19,365 nt of DNA from the NCBI GenBank assembly GCA_964484255.1, contig CAZAEH010000026.1, positions 1 through 19,365 of the forward strand, given 5' to 3'. The DNA is from UBA6215 sp964484255 (lineage in GTDB: Bacteria > Omnitrophota > Gorgyraeia > Pluralincolimonadales > Pluralincolimonadaceae). The translations under genes and the position numbers were made by a program. Positions 1 to 7,396 of this stretch are shown piece after piece (the stretch's first letter is position 1; every line of letters begins with the position of its first letter). A model generated the notes under the pieces. That model saw only the letters and a program-made list of their open reading frames with translations. It was not told the DNA's origin and searched no databases.

Positions 1-554
1 GGAAGATGAAGTTCGAATCCGGTGTACACAGGGTACAGAGAGTTCCTGTTACCGAGGCTTCCGGCAGGATACATACTTCTACGGTATCTGTTGCAGTGCT
101 TCCGGAAGCGGAAGATGTCGACATAAAGATAGACCCGAAAGACCTAAGGGTGGATGTTTTCAGGTCCTCCGGCGCGGGCGGGCAGTCGGTCAATACGGCC
201 GATTCCGCAGTAAGGATCACGCATATACCTTCCGGCATAGTGGTGCAGTGCCAGGACGAACGGTCCCAGCTGAAGAACAAGAACAAGGCTATGAAAGTTT
301 TGCGTGCAAGGCTTCTCGATAAGGCCGTGACCGAACAGCACGATAAGATAGCCAGAGAGCGTAAGACGCAAATAGGAACGGGCGAGAGAAGCGAGAAGAT
401 CCGTACCTATAATTATCCGGACAGGCGCATTACCGACCACAGGATAGGCCTTACCGTACATAATCTTGAGAACGTGCTTGAAGGGGATCTCGAGGAGATA
501 ATCATGGAGCTTCTGAAGCAGGAAAAAGACCTTAAGTTGAAAGAGGCGAAATAA
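1..554 (+). CDS. prfA: Peptide chain release factor 1 (RF1), 3' part only
   Basis: RF1 recognises UAA and UAG stop codons in the ribosomal A site and triggers release of the finished peptide. The window edge cuts the gene. The reading frame is open from base 3, and the ATG at base 6 is an internal Met in the conserved stretch KFESGVHRVQRVP, not a start. The catalytic GGQ motif is at 177-185 within SSGAGGQSVN, followed by the conserved THIPSGIVVQCQDERSQ region and the C-terminal YNYPDRRITDHR motif typical of class I release factors. About 183 C-terminal residues are present, roughly half of the usual ~355-360; the N-terminal and anticodon-mimic (PxT) domains lie upstream. RF1 is preferred over RF2 because of the C-terminal signature and the adjacent prmC. 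It ends in TAA two bases before prmC. Assignment is secure. Confidence 0.97.
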   Translation, partial: KMKFESGVHRVQRVPVTEASGRIHTSTVSVAVLPEAEDVDIKIDPKDLRVDVFRSSGAGGQSVNTADSAVRITHIPSGIVVQCQDERSQLKNKNKAMKVLRARLLDKAVTEQHDKIARERKTQIGTGERSEKIRTYNYPDRRITDHRIGLTVHNLENVLEGDLEEIIMELLKQEKDLKLKEAK

Positions 555-556
555 AT

Positions 557-1342
557 ATGGATTCACTGGAACAGTTGGCGTGCTGGGTTTTCAATTGCGA
601 CCGTACCCAACTTTATATGGGGGATTATGAGGCCGACGAGGAGAAGATCGAGGCTTTTCACGAGGCGCTTGATTCGTACGCTCGCGGCGTTCCTGTCCAA
701 TATATAACCGGCGTCGCGGAATTCATGGGTTTAGAGTTCGATGTTAACAGTTCAGTCCTTATACCCAGGCCTGAGACCGAGATGCTCGTCGAGCGCGTAT
801 TGACCCTTATCGAGAGGGAAGGGATGGAACTGCCGGAGATCCTTGACCTGGGGACAGGTTCCGGCGCGATCGCTGTAAGTTTGACAAAAATGGACCCGTC
901 CTGTAAAATAATAGCTTCCGATGTTTCCGAGGAAGCCCTTGAAGTAGCCCGCGGCAACTCTGCGGCGAACGGCATAACCGAAGGCATCGATTTTGTGGTT
1001 TCGGACCTTTTTAGCGGGATCCCGGAGAGTGCGAAATTCGATATTATAATATCGAATCCACCGTATATCCCAAGCGAAGATTACGATTCTCTCCCGCCCG
1101 AGGTCAAGAGTGAACCCAGGATAGCGCTTGACGGCGGGCCCAAGGGTCTTGATTATTACCGCAGGATAATACCGGAAGCCTCCGGCAGGCTTAAGGACGG
1201 AGGTTTTCTTGTGCTTGAGATAGGATTTGGCCAAGCCGGGGATGTCATGCGGATAATGGAACTTTGCGGGGATTATCACCGGTCCGAGGTCATTAAGGAT
1301 TATAATGATATAGACAGGATCATGATCGCTAAGAGGCGCTGA
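557..1342 (+). CDS. prmC: Release factor glutamine methyltransferase
   Basis: This SAM-dependent enzyme N5-methylates the Gln of the GGQ motif in RF1 and RF2, raising termination efficiency. The 261-residue product has an N-terminal helical domain with the family motif GVPVQYITG (about 44-52) and LIPRPETE (68-75). A Rossmann methyltransferase core follows, with the SAM-binding loop DLGTGSG (97-103) and the catalytic NPPY motif at 167-170 that clamps the substrate glutamine. It is about 15 residues shorter at the N-terminus than E. coli PrmC, but no upstream start is possible because prfA ends just two bases before the ATG. The prfA-prmC pair is a widespread arrangement linking the enzyme to its substrate. 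It is followed after 7 bp by murA. No odd residues were seen. Confidence 0.96.
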   Translation: MDSLEQLACWVFNCDRTQLYMGDYEADEEKIEAFHEALDSYARGVPVQYITGVAEFMGLEFDVNSSVLIPRPETEMLVERVLTLIEREGMELPEILDLGTGSGAIAVSLTKMDPSCKIIASDVSEEALEVARGNSAANGITEGIDFVVSDLFSGIPESAKFDIIISNPPYIPSEDYDSLPPEVKSEPRIALDGGPKGLDYYRRIIPEASGRLKDGGFLVLEIGFGQAGDVMRIMELCGDYHRSEVIKDYNDIDRIMIAKRR

Positions 1343-1349
1343 TACCTGA

Positions 1350-2615
1350 ATGGATAAAATAGTCATCGAAGGGCCTACAAGGCTAAAAGGAACGGTCGAG
1401 GTCAGCGGGGCCAAGAACTCGGCGCTGCCTATAATGGCCGCGACACTTCTTACCGATGAGAAGTGCATAATAAAAAAAGTCCCTGCGTTGCGCGACGTAA
1501 ATACCATGGTAAAGATATTGCGCAATCTGGGGGTCAAGGTCCAGTTCGAAGGCGGCCGTGTGGTGATAGAGCCCAAGGGGTACAGGAACCATATAGCGCC
1601 TTATAAATATGTAAAGGAAATGCGCGCGTCATTCTGTGTGTTGGGACCGATACTGGCCAAGCACAAACGGGCGCAGGTGTCGTACCCGGGAGGCTGCGCT
1701 ATCGGTAACAGGCCGGTAGACCTTCACCTGAAGGGCATAAAGGCGCTTGGCGCCGACATCAAGATAGAGCACGGTTATGTCATTGCCGAGGCGAAGCAGC
1801 TGAAGGGGGCTCACATATACCTGGGAGGATCTTTCGGTTCATCGGTGCTTGCCACCGATAATGTCATGATGGCAGCTGCCCTTGCAAAGGGCAGGACCGT
1901 TATCGAGAATGCGGCCTGTGAACCCGAGGTCGTGGACCTGGCGGACTTTCTTGTGGATATGGGGGCCAAGATAAAGGGAGCGGGTACGCCCCTGATAGAA
2001 ATAGACGGTGTCAAGCGGCTCGGCGGAGCCGAACATGAGGTAATACCCGACAGGATCGAGGCGGGAACGTTCATGATAGCAGCTGCGATCACCAAGGGAG
2101 ATATAACGGTAAAAGGGGCAAGGTATGACCATCTGGGGGCCCTTGTCGATAAATTGCAGGATGCCGGGGTGACCGTCACTCGCCACGGCAAGGATATAAG
2201 GGTCCGTACATGCAGGAACCTTAAGCCGGTTGATATAACTACCCTGCCGTACCCCGGATTCCCGACGGACCTTCAGGCGCAGATGATGGCGCTTGTATCC
2301 GTCATCGACGGTATCAGCGTGATCACGGAGAAGATATACCCTGACAGGTTCATGCACGTCAGTGAACTTGCCAGGATGGGAGCGCAGGTAAAACTGGAAG
2401 GAGATTCCGCCATAGTTAAGGGCATAAAACAGTTGAGCGGAGCCCCGGTAATGGCGTCGGACCTGCGCGCGTCAGCCGCCCTGGTGTTGGCGGGTATGGC
2501 CGCAAGGGGCAAGACCGACGTTTCAAGGGTCTACCATTTAGACAGGGGATATGATAGGATAGAAATGAAACTGTCGCAGATGGGAGCGAACATAAGAAGA
2601 GAAAAGGAGGAGTAG
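1350..2615 (+). CDS. murA: UDP-N-acetylglucosamine 1-carboxyvinyltransferase (MurA)
   Basis: MurA transfers enolpyruvate from PEP to UDP-GlcNAc in the cytoplasm, the first committed step of peptidoglycan synthesis. The 421-residue product has the usual family length. Lys22 is in SGAKNSALPI, and the active-site loop YPGGCAIGNRPVDLHLKG carries Cys116, the equivalent of E. coli Cys115 that fosfomycin alkylates. With Cys rather than Asp there, the enzyme would be expected to be of the fosfomycin-sensitive type. PYPGFPTDLQAQ supplies the conserved catalytic Asp, and RGYDRIE near the C-terminus is the usual closing motif. The Shine-Dalgarno sequence is weak (AAGAGG, 1331-1336, about 13 bases upstream). 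The presence of MurA implies a peptidoglycan wall. The last codons contain the strong ribosome-binding site of rpsP. Confidence 0.97.
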   Translation: MDKIVIEGPTRLKGTVEVSGAKNSALPIMAATLLTDEKCIIKKVPALRDVNTMVKILRNLGVKVQFEGGRVVIEPKGYRNHIAPYKYVKEMRASFCVLGPILAKHKRAQVSYPGGCAIGNRPVDLHLKGIKALGADIKIEHGYVIAEAKQLKGAHIYLGGSFGSSVLATDNVMMAAALAKGRTVIENAACEPEVVDLADFLVDMGAKIKGAGTPLIEIDGVKRLGGAEHEVIPDRIEAGTFMIAAAITKGDITVKGARYDHLGALVDKLQDAGVTVTRHGKDIRVRTCRNLKPVDITTLPYPGFPTDLQAQMMALVSVIDGISVITEKIYPDRFMHVSELARMGAQVKLEGDSAIVKGIKQLSGAPVMASDLRASAALVLAGMAARGKTDVSRVYHLDRGYDRIEMKLSQMGANIRREKEE

Positions 2616-2619
2616 TTTA

Positions 2620-2862
2620 ATGGCAGCGGTAATAAGGTTGAAGAGACTTGGTACGAAGAAGACGCCTCACCAGAGGATAATCGTGATAGACGAACACAAG
2701 GGGCGCGACATGAAAGCCCTTGAGGAGCTCGGTTATTACGACCCGACTAAGAAACCCGCCTTCGGGAACCTGAAGAAGGAGAGGATACTTCATTGGCTTA
2801 AGGTCGGGGCAAAGCCTTCTGTGGCCGTGGCTAACATTTTCAGGAAATCCGGCATAATTTAA
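2620..2862 (+). CDS. rpsP: 30S ribosomal protein S16
   Basis: S16 binds 16S rRNA and stabilises the 5' and central domains of the small subunit. The 80-residue protein starts with MAAVIRLKRLGTKKTPHQRI and contains the family hallmark LGYYDPTKKP and the C-terminal ERILHWLKVGAKPS region, all standard. A strong Shine-Dalgarno AAGGAGG at 2604-2610, inside the end of murA, sits nine bases before the ATG, fitting the high expression expected of a ribosomal protein. The next gene, trmD, starts two bases after the stop. In most bacteria rimM, often with a small KH-domain gene, lies between rpsP and trmD; both are missing here. Assignment is secure. Confidence 0.98.
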   Translation: MAAVIRLKRLGTKKTPHQRIIVIDEHKGRDMKALEELGYYDPTKKPAFGNLKKERILHWLKVGAKPSVAVANIFRKSGII

Positions 2863-2864
2863 TA

Positions 2865-3554
2865 ATGCGGGTAGATATACTTACCCTCTTCCCCGCAATG
2901 TTTGACGGTGTCCTCGGGGAATCGATCATCAAGCGTGCCAAGAAGAAGGGGAAAGCGGATATACGGGTCCATGACCTGCGCGACTGGACGGACAACAAAC
3001 ATCGCAAGGTGGATGATAAGCCGTTCGGGGGTGGTCCCGGTATGGTCATAAAACCCCAGCCGCTTTTTGATGCGGTCTCTGATTTAAAGAACAGGTCTTC
3101 AAAGGTGGTCCTGATGACTCCGCAGGGCAAGAGGCTTGATCAGGCCCTTGTGAAGAAGTTTGCCAAGGCCGGGCATATCATAATCGTCTGCGGCCATTAC
3201 GAAGGCGTGGACGAACGGTTCAGGCAGAAATGCGTCACCGATGAGATATCTCTGGGTGATTTTGTGCTTACCGGCGGCGAAATACCCGCTATGGCCCTGG
3301 TAGATTGTGTTATAAGGCTTATACCCGGTGTTGTCGGGGATAAGGAATCGCTTGAGTTTGAGTCGTTCTCTGCGGGGCTGTTGGAATACCCTCAGTATAC
3401 GAGGCCAGCCGATTTTAGGGGTTTGAAGGTCCCCCGCGTGTTGTTGTCGGGAGACCATAATAAGATAGATACATGGAGAAGAGAGATGGCATTGAAGAGG
3501 ACGAAGAAAATGCGTCCCGATATGTACATTAAGATCAATAAGGAGAAGAGATGA
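2865..3554 (+). CDS. trmD: tRNA (guanine-37-N1) methyltransferase
   Basis: TrmD methylates N1 of G37 next to the anticodon of tRNAs reading CNN-type codons and so prevents +1 frameshifting. The 229-residue SPOUT (trefoil-knot) protein starts MRVDILTLFP and shows RDWTDNKHRKVDDKPFGGGPGM, the knot motif GHYEGVDERF, and SLGDFVLTGGE with the catalytic Asp. The C-terminal half carries YPQYTRPADFRG and VPRVLLSGDH, as expected. Length is slightly below the usual 240-250. No clear Shine-Dalgarno precedes the ATG, and the two-base gap to rpsP suggests translational coupling. Its TGA overlaps the rplS start (ATGA, 3551-3554). Assignment is secure. Confidence 0.97.
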   Translation: MRVDILTLFPAMFDGVLGESIIKRAKKKGKADIRVHDLRDWTDNKHRKVDDKPFGGGPGMVIKPQPLFDAVSDLKNRSSKVVLMTPQGKRLDQALVKKFAKAGHIIIVCGHYEGVDERFRQKCVTDEISLGDFVLTGGEIPAMALVDCVIRLIPGVVGDKESLEFESFSAGLLEYPQYTRPADFRGLKVPRVLLSGDHNKIDTWRREMALKRTKKMRPDMYIKINKEKR

Positions 3555-3889
3555 TGAGCAAGGTTGCGTTGGCAGAGAAGGGGTATGAAAAAAAAGAAGC
3601 CCCCGTTTTTAGCGTAGGGGATACCGTAAAGGTTGCGGTAAAAATAAAAGAAGAGGATAAGTTCCGTATCCAGATGTTCGAAGGAGTGGTGATAAAGAAG
3701 AGGGGTTCCGGCCTCGCTTCGACTTTTACGGTAAGGCGTATCTCCTACGGCGAGGGCATCGAAAGGACATTTCCTCTGCATTCCCCTTCGATCGACAAGG
3801 TATCTGTAGTAAAGTCCTCTAAGCCGAAGAGGGCGAAACTCTATTACATGCGCAGCAAAATCGGCAAGAAGGCTGATGCTGTATCATGA
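3551..3889 (+). CDS. rplS: 50S ribosomal protein L19
   Basis: L19 lies at the interface of the two ribosomal subunits. The 112-residue product contains the canonical PVFSVGDTVKVAVKIKEEDK, QMFEGVVIKKRGSG and TFTVRRISYGEGIERTFPLHSP segments, and ends in the basic AKLYYMRSKIGKKA. Two adjacent in-frame ATG codons (3551 and 3554) are possible starts. The first overlaps the trmD stop and lies behind AAGGAGAAGAG, so either is plausible, differing by one Met. The trmD-rplS order is the common bacterial one. The 3' end overlaps rnhB by 14 bases. Confidence 0.97.
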   Translation: MMSKVALAEKGYEKKEAPVFSVGDTVKVAVKIKEEDKFRIQMFEGVVIKKRGSGLASTFTVRRISYGEGIERTFPLHSPSIDKVSVVKSSKPKRAKLYYMRSKIGKKADAVS

Positions 3890-4460
3890 AAGGAAGTTTA
3901 TAAGGCAGGGAAAACAGAAAATAGCGGGCGTAGATGAAGCCGGCCGCGGTCCGTTAGCCGGGCCGGTTGTCGCCGCCGCCGTCATACTAAAGGAATTCAA
4001 GTTCAGCAACAGGATCGCCGACTCCAAGGTCCTTACCAGGATATCCCGCGAAAAAGCATATTTTGAGATAATGGATAAAGCGTGTGTCGGGATAGGGGTT
4101 GTAGGCGAAAAGGAGATAGACAGCGTAAATATATTAAAGGCCACCCTGAAAGCTATGGAGGTGGCCGTTTACAGCCTTGAGGAAACACCCGACCACCTTC
4201 TTATTGACGGAAACGTCACACCCCAGATGCCATACCCTAAGACTCCCCTGATACACGGCGAATCCCGCTCATTGTCCATCGCCTGTGCGTCCATAGTGGC
4301 TAAAGTAACGAGGGATTTTATAATGTCATATTATGACCTGATGTATCCGGAATACGGATTCAGACAGCATAAGGGATACGGTACGAGTGCCCATTTCAAG
4401 GCCTTGGCCAGGTTCGGGCCTTCTCCCATACACAGGAGGACATTTACCTTATACAAATGA
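3876..4460 (+). CDS. rnhB: Ribonuclease HII
   Basis: RNase HII cleaves the RNA strand of RNA-DNA hybrids and starts removal of single misincorporated ribonucleotides. The 194-residue product has the metal-binding start GVDEAGRGPLAGP (D20, E21), the conserved ADSKVL, LIDGN with D111, the ASIVAKVTRD helix, and the YGFRQHKGYGT signature. The fourth catalytic carboxylate, Asp126 in E. coli (context KGDSR), aligns gap-free with Glu129 here (HGESR; codon GAA at 4260-4262). That conservative change is unusual for this family. The start overlaps rplS by 14 bases; no better start is seen, and the GVDEAGRG motif follows at the usual distance. It ends with ATGA overlapping the next gene. The identity is secure; activity with Glu at this position is uncertain. 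Confidence 0.95.
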   Translation: MLYHERKFIRQGKQKIAGVDEAGRGPLAGPVVAAAVILKEFKFSNRIADSKVLTRISREKAYFEIMDKACVGIGVVGEKEIDSVNILKATLKAMEVAVYSLEETPDHLLIDGNVTPQMPYPKTPLIHGESRSLSIACASIVAKVTRDFIMSYYDLMYPEYGFRQHKGYGTSAHFKALARFGPSPIHRRTFTLYK

Positions 4461-5062
4461 ATATCTTCATCGTAAGACACGGAGAATCCGTTTGGAACAA
4501 GGAACAAAGGGTGCAAGGCAGGCAAGACCCGGGTTTGAGCGCTAAGGGAAGGCAGCAAGCATCTGCCGCGGCAAGGCGCCTTAAGGGTGAGGGTATAAAA
4601 GTAGTATACTCCAGCGATTTGAAACGCGCTGCGCAGACCGCACAAATGATAGCAAAGGCGGCCGGGGCGCGATTAGTGCCGGAACCGTGCCTAGAAGAGA
4701 TGATACTGGGGGCCTGGCAGGGAAAGACCATCGAAGAGGTAAAACGACTCTTCCCAAAATCATACGCTGCCTGGAGGAAAGCCCCGTCAAAGGCAAGGAT
4801 CCCCGGATGGGAAGGGGTCCCGCGTTTCAATTCGAGGATAAAGAAAATTTTCAGGGCTATAGTCAGGGAAAACCCCGATTCGGATGTTTGCGTAGTGACC
4901 CATTGGGGGGTCATAGCGGCTTTTTTCTCCATGGTGATGAAGACCGATTTCGACGGCTTCTTCAAAACGGTCAGGATCGATAACTGCGGGATAAACAAGG
5001 TCTCTTTCATAAAAGGAAAGGCGATAATACAATGCATAAACGATACGCTGCATTTGTCCTGA
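4457..5062 (+). CDS. Histidine phosphatase family protein (phosphoglycerate mutase-like)
   Basis: Members of this family transfer or hydrolyse phosphate through a phosphohistidine intermediate. The 201-residue protein begins MNIFIVRHGESVWNKE, with the nucleophile His8 in RHGE. It has the second-half VVTHWGV motif (His149), a probable acid residue at Glu80/81 in LEEMILGAWQG, and the phosphate pocket YSSDLKRAAQTA. The usual NxGI-type closing motif appears as NCGINKV. Substrates in the family range from 3-phosphoglycerate to alpha-ribazole phosphate (CobC) and other small phosphates, and the sequence alone does not decide. The G-x-W-x-G motif resembles the phosphatase rather than the mutase branch. 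It overlaps rnhB by four bases (ATGA), and the following secreted gene overlaps its 3' end by 31 bases. Family assignment is firm; substrate is unknown. Confidence 0.88.
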   Translation: MNIFIVRHGESVWNKEQRVQGRQDPGLSAKGRQQASAAARRLKGEGIKVVYSSDLKRAAQTAQMIAKAAGARLVPEPCLEEMILGAWQGKTIEEVKRLFPKSYAAWRKAPSKARIPGWEGVPRFNSRIKKIFRAIVRENPDSDVCVVTHWGVIAAFFSMVMKTDFDGFFKTVRIDNCGINKVSFIKGKAIIQCINDTLHLS

Positions 5063-6324
5063 TGGCTGCCTGTCTCTTTGTAAACGCTAATGTGTCCGCG
5101 CAAGATGAGCATGGCAGTGTAGTGAAGGTCACAGGCGAGAAGGGCAGCTGGACCCTTGAAGTTAACGGCAAACCTTTTTACATAAAAGGTGTTGGTATCG
5201 GCGAGATGACCGGTAAAAACGGCGAGGACTATTTAAGGCTCGCCCAGGAGCTCGGCGCTAATGCTGTAAGGACATGGGGCACGGACCAGGGGACCCAGGA
5301 TTATTTCGATACCGCATGGAAATACGGCCTGATGGTAGATGCCGGTATATGGCTGAATTTTGCCGACGGCACTTCAGGGCATACATATATAGGCGACAGC
5401 GAATACAAAGAGAAGAAGAAGCGTGAGATAGAAGATTATGTAAATAAGTTCAAGAAGCACCCCGCCCTGCTAATGTGGAACATAGGTAATGAGGCGTTCT
5501 TTTTTACAAAGGACGAGAGCGAGAGGGTTGAGCTGGCGAAGTTCCTGGAAGAGATGGTTAAATTTGTCCATGGCCTCGATCCGGCACACCCGGTAATCTA
5601 TACTTCCGCCGATACGACCGCTTTGCAGTATATCCATGATTATGTCACAAGCCTCGATATATTCGGCATGAACATCTATGGGAGCATAAGGATGTCGCAT
5701 ACCAAATGGGACAAATCCGGTCTGGATATCCCTTATTGTGTCACGGAATACGGCCCCCACGGACCATGGGACGTAAAAAAAGACGCTAACGGGGCATCAC
5801 AGGACGAACCCGACCAGGCTAAAGCGGCGATATACAGGGACATGACGGGCCAGATAATGGATTTCAAGGGTTATAATATCGGAGGGTTCGTTTTTCATCT
5901 CGGCGAGACCACCCAGGAATCGCTTACCTGGTGGAACATAAACTATAAGTTATTCAAGCGCCAGGCGTTCTGGGAGGTCTATAAGAAATATACGGGCAGC
6001 AGCCCTTCCAACCTGCCTCCGAGGATAACAGCCTTTAAGCTTGCAAAGACCAAGGATATAGCCCCGGGAGAGGTCGTGGATATCACCGCGGAAGCTTCCG
6101 ATAAGGACAGCAATCCCTTGGATTTCCAGTTTGTCGTATCGACAGCCGAGGAAGGCGTGTTGAAATATTACGTGAATAAAGAGGTCGATACTGAGATAAA
6201 ATGTGAGGGCACCAGATTCAAGATGGTCGCGCCGGCCAAGAAAGGTATCTACAGGATTTACCTGATAGTGAATGACGGTTATGGGAATGTGGCAGTCGCC
6301 AACAGGTCGTTCAGGGTGGAGTAG
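5032..6324 (+). CDS. Secreted TIM-barrel glycosidase-like protein with C-terminal Ig-like domain
   Basis: The 430-residue product has a Sec signal peptide (residues 1 to about 23; basic HKR, then a hydrophobic core ending NVSA). A TIM-barrel domain of the GH2/GH5 clan follows: WTLEVNGKPFYIKGVG at 40-55, GANAVRTWG, then WNIGNE with the likely acid/base Glu154 and VTEYGPHG with the likely nucleophile Glu239. Residues ~325-430 (from PPRITAF to SFRVE) look like a beta-sandwich of the PKD/Ig type, with VNDGYGN near the end. It would act outside the cytoplasm on a beta-linked glycan; the substrate cannot be read from sequence. The start follows AAAGGAAAGG (about 5013-5022) inside the preceding phosphatase gene. 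It is an unusual passenger between housekeeping genes. A glucan-synthase-associated role is possible but unproven. Confidence 0.8.
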   Translation: MHKRYAAFVLMAACLFVNANVSAQDEHGSVVKVTGEKGSWTLEVNGKPFYIKGVGIGEMTGKNGEDYLRLAQELGANAVRTWGTDQGTQDYFDTAWKYGLMVDAGIWLNFADGTSGHTYIGDSEYKEKKKREIEDYVNKFKKHPALLMWNIGNEAFFFTKDESERVELAKFLEEMVKFVHGLDPAHPVIYTSADTTALQYIHDYVTSLDIFGMNIYGSIRMSHTKWDKSGLDIPYCVTEYGPHGPWDVKKDANGASQDEPDQAKAAIYRDMTGQIMDFKGYNIGGFVFHLGETTQESLTWWNINYKLFKRQAFWEVYKKYTGSSPSNLPPRITAFKLAKTKDIAPGEVVDITAEASDKDSNPLDFQFVVSTAEEGVLKYYVNKEVDTEIKCEGTRFKMVAPAKKGIYRIYLIVNDGYGNVAVANRSFRVE

Positions 6325-6325
6325 G

Positions 6326-7396
6326 ATGCCTGAAGGCAAGAAGGATATAAAGGACTTTTCGTTAGTCGAACTTTATGCTAAGTTCAAGAGCCTCAATGAG
6401 CCCCCTTACAGGGCCGAGCAGGTTTTTGAATGGATATACGGCAAGAGAGCGTCCTCTTTTGGGCAGATGACCGACTTGCCATCCAAAATCAGGGATTATC
6501 TTTCGAATAAGTTCGAGATGCCGGGTATTACTACTGCGAAGAAGCAGGTTTCCGGTTCGGATGGTACCCGCAAATATCTCTTTCGGCTTGCGGACGGCGA
6601 GACCGTAGAGTCCGTTTATATCCCGTCCAGGGATCCCTCAGGCGGCCCGGGAAGGCATACCGTCTGCCTGTCCTCCCAAGTCGGCTGCGCGTTCGGATGT
6701 TATTTCTGCGCCAGCGGCCTTTCAGGGTTCAAAAGGGACCTTAGCTGCGGCGAGATACTCAGTCAGGCGCTTGCAATACAGGGTGATATCGGGGACAAGC
6801 GGATAACGAATATAGTGATGATGGGAACAGGCGAGCCCCTTTCCAATTATGATAACGTTATGAAGGCTATCGGCACGATGAATTCACCCCACGGTATGGG
6901 TATAGGCGCCAGAAAGATAACCGTTTCCACGGCGGGCTATATACCGGGCATAAAGAGGTATATGCGGGAGAAACAGCAGTTTGAGTTATCAGTCTCATTG
7001 CACGCGGCCGAAGATACCAAGCGTTCCAGGCTTATGCCCATAAACAGGAAGTACCCGTTAGGCGAACTTATGGAAATTTGCCGGGAATATACCAGCCAAA
7101 AAGGCAGGATAATAACTTTTGAGTATATCCTGATTAAGGATGTCAATTCTTCACAGGCCGATGCCCATAACCTTGCCGGTCTGCTCAGGGGTCTTAATTG
7201 CAAGGTAAACCTTATACCGTTCAATGCCGTCTCCGACTTCAGGTTTTCTGCGCCTTCGGCGAAAGAGGTAAACCAGTTCAGGGAAGTCCTGGAGAAGGAA
7301 AAGATAAGTTCTACCGTGCGTTTGCAGCGCGGCGCGGATATCGACGCGGCATGCGGACAATTGCGCCTGCGCGGACGGGGGGAAGCCGGATGCTGA
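6326..7396 (+). CDS. rlmN: Dual-specificity 23S rRNA / tRNA adenine-C2 methyltransferase RlmN
   Basis: RlmN is a radical-SAM enzyme that methylates C2 of A2503 in 23S rRNA and of A37 in some tRNAs. The 356-residue protein has the CxxxCxxC iron-sulfur motif at C121, C125 and C128 (CAFGCYFC). C114 (HTVC) and C343 (DAACGQL) correspond to the E. coli pair C118 and C355 used in the ping-pong methyl transfer. MGTGEPLSNYDNV, STAGYIPGI, SLHAA and NLIPFN are all present. A longer frame opens at 6272, but ATG 6326 is chosen. It lies just after the upstream stop, behind GGGTGGAG, and MPEGKKDIKDFSL matches the family start. It overlaps the next gene by seven bases. RlmN is preferred over Cfr by context and overall motifs, with no antibiotic-resistance genes nearby. 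Confidence 0.95.
   Translation: MPEGKKDIKDFSLVELYAKFKSLNEPPYRAEQVFEWIYGKRASSFGQMTDLPSKIRDYLSNKFEMPGITTAKKQVSGSDGTRKYLFRLADGETVESVYIPSRDPSGGPGRHTVCLSSQVGCAFGCYFCASGLSGFKRDLSCGEILSQALAIQGDIGDKRITNIVMMGTGEPLSNYDNVMKAIGTMNSPHGMGIGARKITVSTAGYIPGIKRYMREKQQFELSVSLHAAEDTKRSRLMPINRKYPLGELMEICREYTSQKGRIITFEYILIKDVNSSQADAHNLAGLLRGLNCKVNLIPFNAVSDFRFSAPSAKEVNQFREVLEKEKISSTVRLQRGADIDAACGQLRLRGRGEAGC

Noticed and set aside
752..1576. Open frame on the - strand (274 codons) opposite prmC and murA
   Set aside because: Both overlying genes are certain; the antisense product has no recognisable domain.
6272..6328. Earlier start for rlmN at 6272
   Set aside because: It would overlap the glycosidase gene by 53 bases and add 18 residues unlike the family start; ATG 6326 has a ribosome-binding site and the expected N-terminus.
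7198..7389. Earlier start for the large secreted protein at 7198
   Set aside because: The extra 64 residues lie inside the conserved end of rlmN and would bury the obvious signal peptide that starts at 7390.
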